Source: Streptomyces diastaticus subsp. diastaticus
Lineage (GTDB): Bacteria > Actinomycetota > Actinomycetes > Streptomycetales > Streptomycetaceae
Assembly (NCBI RefSeq): GCF_011170125.1
Contig: NZ_BLLN01000005.1
Location: 1,612,001-1,676,000, forward strand
Reading direction: 5' to 3'
DNA length: 64,000 bases
Shown: in pieces, positions 1 to 7,934 of the stretch
How positions within the stretch are numbered: position 1 is the stretch's first letter
How the letters are laid out: every line of letters starts with the position of its first letter
Made by a program: the position numbers and the translations under genes
The notes under the pieces: generated by a model
What the model was told of the DNA's origin: nothing
Database searches by the model: none
What the model saw: the letters and a program-made list of their open reading frames with translations, nothing else

Positions 1-71
1 GCCGCGAGGTCGAGGGGGCCGATCGTGAGGTGGTCCGGATTCTGGGTCCGGTCCCCGGTGAGGCGCGCCAT
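1..71 (-). CDS. Partial CDS, N-terminus only, function unknown
   Basis: An ATG on the minus strand at 71-69 opens a frame that runs off the left edge without a stop. Only 23 codons are visible, beginning MARLTGDRTQNPDHLTIGP. It lies 49 bp downstream of the last peptide-transporter ATPase gene in the same direction, so it may be the tail of that operon. Flavin-dependent luciferase-like oxidoreductases sometimes follow such transporters and the visible residues would not contradict that, but they are too few to assign a family. Confidence 0.45.
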   Translation of the reverse strand, partial: MARLTGDRTQNPDHLTIGPLDLA

Positions 72-120
72 GGCGGCGACCCTACCCGTCGTGGGCGCGG
101 TGCGGGCCGTGGGCGGCCGC

Positions 121-900
121 TCAGGCGTCCTGGGCGCGGGGCAGCCTCGGAACGCTGGTGAGGAGTCTGCGGGTGTAAGGATCTCGGGGCGCGCCGAGCA
201 CGTGTGCGGTGTCGCCCTGTTCCACGACGCGGCCGCTGTCGAGGACGGCGGTGCGCTCGCAGAGGGTGGCGACCACAGACAAGTCGTGCGAGACCATCAC
301 GATCGTCAGCCCCTGCTCCTCCTTCAGCCGCGCCAGCAGGTCGACGACCTTGACCCGGGTGGTCACGTCGAGGGCGCTGACCGGTTCGTCGGCCAGCAGC
401 ACCCGCGGGGAGCAGACCGTGGCCCGCGCGATGGCGATGCGCTGGCGCTGACCGCCGGAGAACTCGTGCGGGTAACGCGAGGCGGTGTCGGCGGGGAGCC
501 CGACCGCCTCCAGGGCCGCGGCGACCTTCGGCACGGCGCTCGCGGTCGAGTCGATCCCGAGGGAGCGGAGCGGCTCCGCGACGGAGGTACCGACGCGACG
601 GCGAGGATCGAGCGAGGAGTACGGGTCCTGGAACACGCACTGGACGCCGCGCCGGAACCGCCGCATCTGGGCGCGGTCACGCAGCGCGAGCGGGGCGCCG
701 TCGAACCGCACGGTGCCCTCGGTGGGCTTCTCCAGGCCGAGCAGCAGCCGCAGCAGGGTGGTCTTGCCCGCGCCCGACTCCCCGACGAGCGCGAGGCTGC
801 GCCCCGCCTCCACGGCGACGTCGATCTTTTCGACGACGGGACGCGCGGAGTTCCGGTACCTGTACGAGACGGCGTCCAGGGCGAGGACGGGGGCGGTCAT
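121..900 (-). CDS. Peptide/nickel-type ABC transporter ATPase (DppF/OppF-like)
   Basis: A 259-residue ATPase that would power import of a peptide-like solute. Walker A GESGAGKT is at residues 40-47, the Q-loop FQDPYSSLDP near 91-100, the ABC signature FSGGQRQR at 148-155 and Walker B VLLADEP at 168-174. The FQDPYSSLDPRRRVG segment is typical of the DppF/OppF subfamily. It is shorter than many DppF proteins because the C-terminal oligopeptide-binding extension is brief. The gene belongs with the upstream second ATPase, the two permeases and the lipoprotein, but a 519-bp gap carrying three copies of a dispersed repeat separates it from them. The substrate cannot be read from sequence. Confidence 0.9.
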   Translation of the reverse strand: MTAPVLALDAVSYRYRNSARPVVEKIDVAVEAGRSLALVGESGAGKTTLLRLLLGLEKPTEGTVRFDGAPLALRDRAQMRRFRRGVQCVFQDPYSSLDPRRRVGTSVAEPLRSLGIDSTASAVPKVAAALEAVGLPADTASRYPHEFSGGQRQRIAIARATVCSPRVLLADEPVSALDVTTRVKVVDLLARLKEEQGLTIVMVSHDLSVVATLCERTAVLDSGRVVEQGDTAHVLGAPRDPYTRRLLTSVPRLPRAQDA

Positions 901-1037
901 CGGGGGCTCCAGAGGGTGGGGCGGAGGCGAGGTGGCGGGGCGGGGGCTGGGCTTGCGACGGGGCGGCGCGAGGGATTCGTCGTGGCGGCGTCAGGGCGGT
1001 GCGTAGGGAGTGCCGGGGCGCACCCGCCGGCGAGTGC

Positions 1038-1065
1038 GTTGCCGCAGGTCCCGCGCGACGTGGGG
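1038..1065 (-). repeat. Dispersed intergenic element, copy A1
   Basis: Plus-strand text is GCCGCAGGTCCCGCGCGACG with flanks, the reverse complement of the family consensus. The palindromic core is imperfect here (GTCCCGCGCGAC). It is the most diverged of the three copies in this gap. Confidence 0.6.
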
Positions 1066-1140
1066 CTGGTGCGACGCGGCGTACGGAGCACGGGGCGGCG
1101 CCGCCACGTACGGGGCGGCGGGACGGACCTTCCGCCGCCA

Positions 1141-1170
1141 CGTTTCCGCAAGTCGCGCGCGACGTACGCA
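1141..1170 (-). repeat. Dispersed intergenic element, copy A2
   Basis: CGTTTCCGCAAGTCGCGCGC followed by GACGTACGCA. It contains the perfect 12-bp palindrome GTCGCGCGCGAC. It shares the leader CCACGTTTCCGCA with copy A3, which suggests local duplication. Confidence 0.75.
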
Positions 1171-1284
1171 TCGTCGCGCGGCGCCTCGTACGCAGTGGTG
1201 CGGAGCACCTCGCGTGCGGCGCCCCACAACGCCCCGCACCGTGCACCCCGGCACCCTGGCACCCCGTTACCCCGGCACCAACCA

Positions 1285-1316
1285 CGTTTCCGCAGGTCGC
1301 GCGCGACGTACGGGGC
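1285..1316 (-). repeat. Dispersed intergenic element, copy A3
   Basis: CGTTTCCGCAGGTCGCGCGC followed by GACGTACGGGGC. This is the best match to the family consensus, with an intact GTCGCGCGCGAC core and the GTACGGGGC arm that recurs throughout the window. Confidence 0.8.
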
Positions 1317-1419
1317 GCGCCCCGTCGCCCCGCGCCGCGCCTCTCGGGGTGCCCCGCACAGCGCCACGGGGCCCACCCCGCCGCCCCCACCGCACCCCCG
1401 CCGCAGCCGCCTCCCACCG

Positions 1420-2220
1420 TCATCCCCCGGCCCCCACGTCCAACGCCGACTCCAGCTTCCGCGCGCTCTCGACCAACGCGGCCGTGTACGCCTGGCGCGG
1501 CCGGTGCACCAGGTCCGCGACGGTGCCTGTCTCGACGGCGCGGCCGTGGCGCAGGACGAGGACGCGGTCGGTGATCCGGGAGACCACGGCGAGGTCGTGG
1601 CTGACGAAGAGCAGGGCCATGGAGTGTTCCCGGACCAGGCCGTCGAGCAGGTCGAGCATGTCCGCCTGGACGGTGACGTCGAGGGCGGTGGTCGGTTCGT
1701 CGGCGATGAGCAGGTCGGGTTGGCAGGCGAGGGCCATGGCGAGGGCGACGCGTTGACGCTGGCCACCGGAGATCTCGTGCGGGAAGGCCCGGGCGATACC
1801 GCGCGGGTAGGGCAGCCGTACCTGGTCGAGGGCTTCCCTCACGGCCTTGCGGAGCGCGTCGCCCTTGAGCCCGGTACGCCGGCGCAGCGGTTCGGCGATC
1901 TGGCGTCCCACCCGCATCAGCGGGTCGAGCGCGGTCAGCGGTTCCTGGAAGACCACGGCGGCGCGCGCCCCCCGCAGCTCGGTGAGCTCCTTCTCGCGGG
2001 CACCGACGACCTCGGTGCCGGCCAGCCGCGCCGAACCGGTCGCCGTCATGCCTGGTGGGAGCAGGCCGAGGACGGCCAGCGAGGTGAGGGACTTGCCGGA
2101 GCCCGACTCACCGATGAGGCCGAGGCGCTCCCCCGCACCGAGGGCGAAGCCGAGGTCGTCGACGAGGACGCGGCCCTCGTCGGTCCGTACGGTCAGTCCG
2201 CGCACGTCGAGCAGGGTCAT
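1420..2220 (-). CDS. Peptide-type ABC transporter ATPase (DppD/OppD-like)
   Basis: A 266-residue ATPase and partner of the downstream DppF-like protein in a heterodimeric peptide importer. Walker A GESGSGKS is at residues 37-44, FQEPLTALDP at 91-100, the signature ISGGQRQR at 150-157 and Walker B LLIADEP at 170-176. The ATG at 2220 was chosen because it overlaps the stop of the upstream permease by 4 nt (ATGA), indicating translational coupling. The gene continues the operon lipoprotein, permease, permease, ATPase. The next ATPase gene is unusually displaced by a repeat-filled gap. Confidence 0.92.
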   Translation of the reverse strand: MTLLDVRGLTVRTDEGRVLVDDLGFALGAGERLGLIGESGSGKSLTSLAVLGLLPPGMTATGSARLAGTEVVGAREKELTELRGARAAVVFQEPLTALDPLMRVGRQIAEPLRRRTGLKGDALRKAVREALDQVRLPYPRGIARAFPHEISGGQRQRVALAMALACQPDLLIADEPTTALDVTVQADMLDLLDGLVREHSMALLFVSHDLAVVSRITDRVLVLRHGRAVETGTVADLVHRPRQAYTAALVESARKLESALDVGAGG

Positions 2221-3080
2221 GCGGACCTCCGGCGGGCCGGGTCGAGGGTGTCGCGCAGGCCGTCGGCGATGAGGTTGACGCCGACGACCAGGACGACGAG
2301 GAGGACACCGGGGGCGATCGCCCCGGCCGGGGCGGTGGTGAAGGTCGCCTGGGCCTGCTGGAGCATGCCGCCCCACGAGGCGTTGGGCGGCGGCGCGCCC
2401 AGGCCCAGGTAGGACAGGCCCGCCTCGGCGAGGACGGCGAGGCCGAACTGAAGGGCGAGGTTGACCACGAGGGTGGGCCAGATGTTGGGCAGGACGTGGG
2501 CGGCGACGATGCGCGGGCGGCTCGTGCCGGAGGTACGGGCGGCGGTGATGTAGTCCTCGGCGAGGACGCGCTTGACGAGGATGCGGGTGAGGCGGGCGAC
2601 GACGGCGCTCTGGGCGAGGCCGATGGCGAGGACGGCCGAGCCCAGCGTGGCGTCCCGCGCGGCGACGATGAGCATGGCCAGCAGCAGCGTCGGGAAGGCG
2701 ATGAGGATGTCGAGGAGCGCCGACAGCGTGTCGTCCAGCCACCCCTCGGCGTAGGCGGCGAGGACGCCGAGGGTGATGCCGAGCACCGCGGCGATGGCGA
2801 CGGCGCCGAGTCCGGCCTCCCAGGCGATCCGGGAGCCGTTCATCACCTGGGTGAACAGGTCGCGGCCGAGCTTGTCGGTGCCGAGCAGATGGCCGTCGCC
2901 GGGCGGGGCGAGGCGACCGCCGGAGGTGTCCTCGGGGTCGTACGGCAGCCAGACGGCGGATATGAGGGCGAGCAGGGCGACGAGGCCGGTCAGCACCGAG
3001 CCCGTGACGAGGGTGGCGGAGCGGCGCGGGCGGCGGGGCTTGCCCGACAGCTCCGTGACGGCGGGTACGGGGGTGGTCAT
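2217..3080 (-). CDS. Peptide-type ABC permease (DppC-like)
   Basis: A 287-residue membrane protein of the DppC/OppC family. One N-terminal membrane segment (about residues 23-45, VLTGLVALLALISAVW) is followed by the dipeptide-permease loop HLLGTDKLGRDLFTQVMNGSR, then five further hydrophobic segments. The EAA-type coupling loop around AARTSGTSRPRIVAAHVLPN contacts the ATPases. The ATG at 3080 overlaps the upstream permease stop by 4 nt, and its own stop overlaps the ATPase start by 4 nt, so three genes are tightly coupled. Confidence 0.92.
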   Translation of the reverse strand: MTTPVPAVTELSGKPRRPRRSATLVTGSVLTGLVALLALISAVWLPYDPEDTSGGRLAPPGDGHLLGTDKLGRDLFTQVMNGSRIAWEAGLGAVAIAAVLGITLGVLAAYAEGWLDDTLSALLDILIAFPTLLLAMLIVAARDATLGSAVLAIGLAQSAVVARLTRILVKRVLAEDYITAARTSGTSRPRIVAAHVLPNIWPTLVVNLALQFGLAVLAEAGLSYLGLGAPPPNASWGGMLQQAQATFTTAPAGAIAPGVLLVVLVVGVNLIADGLRDTLDPARRRSA

Positions 3081-4042
3081 CGGGCCCCTCCCGAGAGCCG
3101 GCCGCGCAGGCGGGGGTCGATAAGGCGCTGCACGAGGTCGGCGGCGAAGCCGATGAGCAGCACGGCGAGGGTGGAGACGAACAGGACGCCCTGGATGACC
3201 GGGTAGTCGTGCTGGGCGATCCCGGTGGCCAGCAGGGAGCCGAGTCCGGGCAGCGCGAAGACCGACTCGACGACGACGGCGCCGAGCAGGGTGGAGGCCA
3301 GTTCCATGCCGAGGACGGAGATGACGGGGACGGAGGCGTTGCGCAGGCCGTGGCGCCACATGGCGCGGCCGAAGGACGAGCCGAGCGCACGGGCGGTGCG
3401 CAGGTAGTCGCTGCCGAGCACGTCGAGGGTGGCCGAGCGGACGTAGCGGATGAGGGAGGCGGACATGACGAGGGCGACGGTGACCACGGGGAGCACCAGG
3501 GCCTCGACGGCGGCGCCGGGGTCCGCCCAGCCGTCCTGCGGGAAACCGCCGGCGGGGAGCCAGCCGAGGTTCAGGGCGAAGACGGCGACCAGGATCATGC
3601 CGAGCCAGAAGACGGGGACGGCGATACCGAGCTGGGAGACGGCGCTCAGTACCGACCCGTACCAGGTGCGGGAGCGGTACGCGGCCAGGAATCCGGCGGG
3701 CACCGCGATCAGCACGGCCAGCAGGAACGCGGCACCGGTCAGCGGCAGCGTCACGTCGAGCCGGGCGGTGACCTCGGGGGCCACCGGCAGGGAGCTGACG
3801 AACGAGGTGCCGAGATCGCCGGTGGCCAGTTGGGAGAGCCAGTGGACGAACTGCTCGGGTACGGGTCTGTCGGTGCCGATGGCCTGCCGCGCCGCCTCGA
3901 TCTGCTCGGGGGTGGCGCCGACCGAGGTGAGCGCGTTGGCGGGGTCGCCGGGAAGCGTCCTGAGCAGCAGGAAGAGCACCACGCTGGCGAGGGCCAGCGA
4001 GACGAGCAGGAAGCCGAGGCGGCGCAGCAGGTAGGAGGGCAT
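3077..4042 (-). CDS. Peptide-type ABC permease (DppB-like)
   Basis: A 321-residue permease with the DppB/OppB layout: an N-terminal membrane segment immediately after LLRRLGFLLVSLALASVVLF, an extracellular loop with the family's LPGDPAN motif, then five membrane segments. The coupling loop is RTARALGSSFGRAMWRHGLRN. It starts 9 bp after the binding-protein gene ends and overlaps the DppC-like gene by 4 nt. With that partner it forms the membrane channel of the importer. Confidence 0.92.
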   Translation of the reverse strand: MPSYLLRRLGFLLVSLALASVVLFLLLRTLPGDPANALTSVGATPEQIEAARQAIGTDRPVPEQFVHWLSQLATGDLGTSFVSSLPVAPEVTARLDVTLPLTGAAFLLAVLIAVPAGFLAAYRSRTWYGSVLSAVSQLGIAVPVFWLGMILVAVFALNLGWLPAGGFPQDGWADPGAAVEALVLPVVTVALVMSASLIRYVRSATLDVLGSDYLRTARALGSSFGRAMWRHGLRNASVPVISVLGMELASTLLGAVVVESVFALPGLGSLLATGIAQHDYPVIQGVLFVSTLAVLLIGFAADLVQRLIDPRLRGRLSGGAR

Positions 4043-4051
4043 CGGGGCGGG

Positions 4052-5578
4052 TCAGCTCTTCTTGATGCCGTGGACGAAGAACTGGGAGTTGAGGCCGTTG
4101 ACCGGGTAGCCGCTGAGGTTCTTGTCGGCGACGACGATCTGCGGGTACAGGTAGAGCCAGTCGCTCGCCGCGTCCTCGGCGGTCTTCCGGGCGACCTTCT
4201 TCAGCAGTTCGGTCTGCTCCTCGGTGGTGTCGGCCTGCTCGGCCTCCTTGACCCACTTGGTGACCTGGGGGTCGTCGTAGCCCCAGTAGAAGTCGGGGTT
4301 GCCGTACCAGACGAGGTCGCGGTCGTTGACGTGCTCCTGGAGCGTCGCCTCGAAGTCGTGGTTCTTGTAGACCTTCGTGTACCACTCGTCGGGCGTGATC
4401 GTGTTGATCTTGACGGTGATGCCGACCTTGGCCAGTTCGGACTTGATGAAGGTCGCCGCGGTCGGGTGCGGGTCGTAGTTGGGCGTGTCGAGGGTGAAGC
4501 TGAAGCCCTTCCCGTAGCCGGCCTCGGCCAGCAGCGTCTTCGCCTTGGCGGTGTCGTGGGCGTCGACACCGGTGAGGTCCTCGTACCAGGGGTCGGTCGG
4601 CGGGACCATCGAGCCGATGGGCTTGCCGTAGCCGCCCCAGACGGATTCGAGCAGCTTCTCGTCGTCGATGGCGGCGGAGACGGCCTGGCGGACCTTGGTG
4701 TCCTTGAAGGGCTTGACGCGGTCGTTGAAGGCGAGCAGCAGCTTGGTGGTGGAGTCGCCGTCGTTGACCTGGTAGTCGCCGTTGCTCTCGAACTGCTCGA
4801 GGGCGTCGGGGCTCTGCTGGCTCGTCACCACGTCCACGGCGTTGGTCAGCAGCGCGTTGTTGAGGGCGTTGGCGTCCTTGTAGTAGTGGAAGACCGCCTT
4901 CTTGTTCTGCGCGGCGTCGCCCCAGTAGCCGTCGAACCGGTCGAGGCTGAGCGCCGAGCCGCGGGTCCACTTGCCGAGGGTGTACGGACCGGTGCCGTCC
5001 TCGGAGGTCTTCAGCTTCTCGGGGTCGGAGTCGGCGTTGACGATCCAGACGTAGCTGAGGTTGTAGATGAAGGAGATCGACTTCTCGGAGAGGGTGACCT
5101 CGACCGTACGCGCGTCGGGCGCCTCGATCTCCTCCATGACCTCCAGGTTCGCCTTGCGGGCGGACTGGGAGTCGTCGGCTATCACGCGCTCCAGGCTGTG
5201 CTTGACGTCCTTACTGGTCAGCGCCTTGCCGGAGTGGAACTTCACGCCGTCGCGCAACGTGAAGGTGTACGTCAGGCCGTCGTCGCTGACCTTGTGGTCC
5301 TCGGCGAGGAGCTTGACGACGTCGCCCTTGTCGGTGAGCTGGAAAAGGCCCTCGTAGACGTTCCCGGCGAGCGCCTCGGTGACGCCTTGGCCGCCGCCCG
5401 CGGTGTTGCTGAGGTTCTGCGGCTCGTAGAGGGAGCCGATGTCGACGGTGGCGTCCATGTCGTGCTGGCCACCGCCGGAACCGTCGGCGGAGGAGCCCGG
5501 GCCGCCGCAGGCGGTCAGGGCGACGGAGAGGACGGCGGCGGAGGCGACGCCGAGAACGGCGGGCTTCTTCAGTTTCAT
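4052..5578 (-). CDS. Solute-binding lipoprotein of a peptide-type ABC importer (SBP family 5)
   Basis: A 508-residue extracellular binding protein. The start at 5578 gives a lipoprotein signal (MKLKKPAVLGVASAAVLSVA, then LTACGG with the lipid-modified Cys); longer upstream frames lack this signal. The mature part shows family-5 features: YEPQNL near the N-terminus, the KFHSGKALTSKDVKHSLER region, and DPWYEDLTGVDAHDTAKAKTLLAEAGY. A stem-loop at 5613-5640 lies between the upstream DUF1684 gene and this one and may reduce read-through or protect the message. The ligand is unknown; dipeptides, oligopeptides or peptide-like metabolites are all possible. Confidence 0.9.
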   Translation of the reverse strand: MKLKKPAVLGVASAAVLSVALTACGGPGSSADGSGGGQHDMDATVDIGSLYEPQNLSNTAGGGQGVTEALAGNVYEGLFQLTDKGDVVKLLAEDHKVSDDGLTYTFTLRDGVKFHSGKALTSKDVKHSLERVIADDSQSARKANLEVMEEIEAPDARTVEVTLSEKSISFIYNLSYVWIVNADSDPEKLKTSEDGTGPYTLGKWTRGSALSLDRFDGYWGDAAQNKKAVFHYYKDANALNNALLTNAVDVVTSQQSPDALEQFESNGDYQVNDGDSTTKLLLAFNDRVKPFKDTKVRQAVSAAIDDEKLLESVWGGYGKPIGSMVPPTDPWYEDLTGVDAHDTAKAKTLLAEAGYGKGFSFTLDTPNYDPHPTAATFIKSELAKVGITVKINTITPDEWYTKVYKNHDFEATLQEHVNDRDLVWYGNPDFYWGYDDPQVTKWVKEAEQADTTEEQTELLKKVARKTAEDAASDWLYLYPQIVVADKNLSGYPVNGLNSQFFVHGIKKS

Positions 5579-5612
5579 CGCTAGGCGCTTTCGTGCTGCG
5601 GGGCGGGCGGAG

Positions 5613-5640
5613 GCGCCCCTGGGAGGGGGCCCCGGGGCGC
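5613..5640 (-). terminator. Stem-loop between DUF1684 gene and binding-protein gene
   Basis: Arms of 11 nt, GCGCCCCTGGG and CCCCGGGGCGC, pair with one mismatch around a short G-rich loop. It lies inside the putative operon, so it may be an attenuator or processing site rather than a full terminator. Confidence 0.4.
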
Positions 5641-5685
5641 ACGGGTGCGCGGGACGGGGCGGGGTGCGGCAGGGCCGCGGTGCGC

Positions 5686-6420
5686 TCAGTGCGCCGGGGA
5701 GCCGTCGCGGAAGACGGGGCGCTTCTCGCCGGCCTCGATGGGCACGTGGAAGCGGTTCTGCCGCGGCGGCATCGGACAGTTGTACTGGTCCGAGAAGCCG
5801 CACGGCGGCACGAAGGCCCGGTTGAAGTCCAGCACGACCCGTCGGCTCTCCCCGTCGTGCGGCACGAACAGGAAGCGGCCCGCGCCGTAGGTCTCGGCCC
5901 CGTTGGTCGGGTCGCCGAAGACGAGGAGCAGGGCCCCGTCGTCGTCGAAGGCGCTCAGCGTGTACGCGGTGCCGCCGACGGTGAGGGCGATGTCGCCGGG
6001 GACGACCAGTTCACGCGATCCCCCGTTGTCCCGGATGTGCTCGAACGGCACCTTCCGGGCGCCCTCGACAGGGGTGTACTCCGCCTCCAGCACCCAGGCC
6101 GGGTCGTACGGGTACGTCTCGACGCCCTCGAAGGCCCGGAGTGCGGGGGACGCGGCGTCCCAGCGGCGCACCGCGTATTCGGGGGCACCGGTCACCAGGT
6201 CGGTACGGCGCACCGTGGTCAGGGTGACGCCGCCGGGAAGGGCCCGTGAGGCCGCCTCCAGGTCGGGGCGCTCGCCGTCGGGCAGCCAGCTGGTCTCGAC
6301 CAGGGCGAGGTTGCCCTGCGGAGCACAAAGGGCGCGCAGGCGTTCGGTACGCCACTGCTCCCATGCCCGCTCCGCCGCGCCACGGAACGGCTCGGCTGTG
6401 CTTTCGGAACGCTCGGACAT
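5686..6420 (-). CDS. DUF1684 family protein
   Basis: A 244-residue soluble protein with no signal peptide. The C-terminal half carries the hallmark of the DUF1684 family: a glycine-rich strand region (FGDPTNGAETYGAGRFLFVP) followed by LDFNRAFVPPCGFS and the CP-P-P--R pattern in CPMPPRQNRFHVPIEAGEK. The family's function is not established. Here the gene leads the peptide ABC operon, 107 bp upstream of the lipoprotein gene, which suggests a role in handling the imported solute. A candidate promoter and a 14-codon leader frame lie just upstream. Confidence 0.85.
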   Translation of the reverse strand: MSERSESTAEPFRGAAERAWEQWRTERLRALCAPQGNLALVETSWLPDGERPDLEAASRALPGGVTLTTVRRTDLVTGAPEYAVRRWDAASPALRAFEGVETYPYDPAWVLEAEYTPVEGARKVPFEHIRDNGGSRELVVPGDIALTVGGTAYTLSAFDDDGALLLVFGDPTNGAETYGAGRFLFVPHDGESRRVVLDFNRAFVPPCGFSDQYNCPMPPRQNRFHVPIEAGEKRPVFRDGSPAH

Positions 6421-6427
6421 GTGGCAC

Positions 6428-6472
6428 TCACTCAGGTCGTCGCCTGGCTGGATTCACCTGGCGTGAAACCAT
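6428..6472 (-). other. Possible 14-codon leader ORF upstream of DUF1684 gene
   Basis: ATG at 6472 opens a frame encoding MVSRQVNPARRRPE, ending in TGA 7 nt before the DUF1684 start. A GGGG lies directly before the ATG, which is too close for a good ribosome binding site, so translation is uncertain. The segment also contains CAGGT...ACCTG arms that could fold across the leader. It may be a regulatory leader peptide or chance. Confidence 0.25.
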
Positions 6473-6487
6473 CCCCAAAGGTCTTTC

Positions 6488-6517
6488 TTTATCGAGTATA
6501 AGGGTGGCTAATGTCAA
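6488..6517 (-). promoter_or_regulatory. Candidate promoter for the DUF1684-peptide ABC operon
   Basis: On the minus strand TTGACA (6517-6512) is followed after 18 nt by GATAAA (6493-6488). The -35 is a perfect match to the housekeeping consensus and the -10 matches 4 of 6. The surrounding 60 bp is markedly AT-richer than the rest of the window. The promoter would give a transcript with a leader of about 60 nt. Confidence 0.5.
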
Positions 6518-6540
6518 ACCGGGTCAAGGGGTGAGACGAG

Positions 6541-6884
6541 GCAGGGGCGGGGCCGGGCCGCACCGGGCGCGGGCCGGTTACGGGGCGGGTGAGCAGGGGG
6601 TTCCAGGTGCGCCGCAGCGCGGAGCGTACGGGGCGCGCCCCGTGGGAGGCCGGAGTGCGGGCTGCCGCACCGGGCGCGGACGGAAGGCCGGCGGGGAGCA
6701 GCTGCGGCTGGGCGCCGGTCGGCCCGGCCGTCGTGGAGCGGGGCTTCGGGCGCTCTGGCCACGAAGGGGCCGGTCTGCCGCGTGGCCTGCCTCACGGCAC
6801 GGCTACGGGGCGCACGACCAGGCGTTTTCCCGGCCGGGCACGCGCCGCGCGAGGCGCCCGCACGTCCCGCCGGGGCCGGGACGC
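6541..6884. other. Non-coding gap with decayed repeat motifs
   Basis: No convincing gene. The stretch holds the palindrome ACGGGGCGCGCCCCGT at 6628-6643, identical to the one beside element copy A3. A decayed element-like string around 6803-6830 (TACGGGGCGCACGACC, then GGCGTTTTCC) resembles copy I at 29982. Confidence 0.5.
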
Positions 6885-7730
6885 TCAGAAGAGCACGCTC
6901 ATGAACTCGCCGACCTCGTCGAAACCGACCCGTTGGTACGAGGCACGGGCCGGCTTGTTGAAGTCGTTGACGTAGAGGCTGACCACAGGAGCGACATCGG
7001 CCAGGGCGTAGCGCAGCACGGCGGCCATGCCGGTGACGGAGAGCCCCTGCCCCCGGTACTCGGGGGCGACCCAGACACCCTGGATCTGGCAGACCTGCGG
7101 CGTGGCCGCACCGATCTCCGCCTTGAAGACGACCTTGCCGTCCTCGATGCGGGCGAACGCCCGTCCCGACCCGACCAGCTCGGCGACGCGTGCCTGGTAG
7201 AGCAGCCCACCGTCCCCCGCGAGCGGCGAGACGCCGACCTCCTCGGTGAACATGGCGACGCACGCGGGCATGATCGTCTCCATCTCGTTCTTGCGCACGC
7301 GACGGACGTACGGGTCGGGCTCGATTCCGTCGGGCATGCGGTCGGCGACCATGAGCGGCTGGTGGGCGCGGACCTCGCGGGCGGGGCCCCAGCTCGGTTC
7401 GAGCAGACGCCACAACCGCGCGGTGGGGCCGGCGGGGCCGACGATGGACGAGCAGCGACGCCCGGAGCGACGGGCGCGGTCGGCGAAGCCCCGTACGGCG
7501 GCGGGGGTGGCGGAGATGGGGACCAGGTTGGCTCCGGCGTAGCAGAGCGAACGGAGCATGCCGTCCTCGTACCAGCCCCACATCTCGCCGCCGAGACGCC
7601 ACGGGTCGAGGCCGGCGACCTGCACGCGGGCGCTGACGAAGGCATTGGCGACGGGCTCGCGGTCGAGTATCGCGAGCGCGGCGCCCAGGTCACTCGGTTC
7701 GAGGACCCTGGTGGTGGTCTGCGTCAGCAA
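6885..7730 (-). CDS. GNAT family N-acetyltransferase, DUF4081-type two-domain protein
   Basis: A 281-residue cytoplasmic protein. The C-terminal half is a GNAT fold with the acetyl-CoA loop VWVAPEYRGQGLSVTG and the terminal strand SLYVNDFNKPARASYQRVGF. The N-terminal half (about residues 1-130) resembles the DUF4081 domain found fused to GNAT in actinobacteria. The acceptor substrate is unknown. The gene lies downstream of ispG in the same direction but is separated by 270 bp with a strong palindrome, so it probably has its own promoter. The same neighbour order next to ispG is, as I recall, conserved in Streptomyces. Confidence 0.85.
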   Translation of the reverse strand: MLTQTTTRVLEPSDLGAALAILDREPVANAFVSARVQVAGLDPWRLGGEMWGWYEDGMLRSLCYAGANLVPISATPAAVRGFADRARRSGRRCSSIVGPAGPTARLWRLLEPSWGPAREVRAHQPLMVADRMPDGIEPDPYVRRVRKNEMETIMPACVAMFTEEVGVSPLAGDGGLLYQARVAELVGSGRAFARIEDGKVVFKAEIGAATPQVCQIQGVWVAPEYRGQGLSVTGMAAVLRYALADVAPVVSLYVNDFNKPARASYQRVGFDEVGEFMSVLF

Positions 7731-7874
7731 CGGGAAGGGACCTCATCATGCGGGGGTACTGATTCTTCGCACTGTACCCGGCGGTCCCCGCGCTCGCCGC
7801 CCGCCCCGGTCCGGGGCTGCGCGGGGCACCGGGCGCCCCCGGTCGGGGGGCGGCGCGGGGCACCGGGCGCGAGG

Positions 7875-7903
7875 CGAAGAGCTACGCCGCACCGCTGCCA
7901 GGG
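7875..7903. repeat. Decayed copy of the second stem-loop family
   Basis: GAAGAGCTACGCCGCACCGC followed by TGCCAGGGG resembles the TAAGGGCTACGCCGCGGCGC family seen at 25276, but the outer arms no longer pair well. Confidence 0.35.
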
Positions 7904-7934
7904 GGCCGCCGCGGGGATCCGGCGTAGGGCACAA

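Larger units (their letters stand above)
901..1419. other. 519-bp gap inside the peptide ABC gene set, carrying three copies of a dispersed repeat
   Basis: No credible gene is seen here. The open frames across it are compositional and their translations repeat the same short peptide words because the DNA is repetitive. The gap lies between two ATPase genes that are normally adjacent. It holds three copies of the dispersed element (1038-1065, 1141-1170, 1285-1316), all in the same orientation, plus a perfect 16-bp palindrome ACGGGGCGCGCCCCGT just after the third copy. Confidence 0.7.

Noticed and set aside
1038..1316. Insertion sequence or MITE with transposase
   Set aside because: No transposase, target duplication or long terminal inverted repeats are seen; the units are only about 30 bp, so they are listed as a dispersed element instead.
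25..2412. A 795-codon open frame on the plus strand across the ABC ATPase genes
   Set aside because: It is antisense to clear ATPase and permease genes, its translation is Arg/Gly/Asp-rich with no family motif, and such frames are expected opposite GC-rich genes.
3209..5584. A 791-codon plus-strand open frame opposite the permease and binding-protein genes
   Set aside because: Translation is a low-complexity Asp/Gly/Val mixture; the minus-strand genes have full family motifs and ribosome binding sites.
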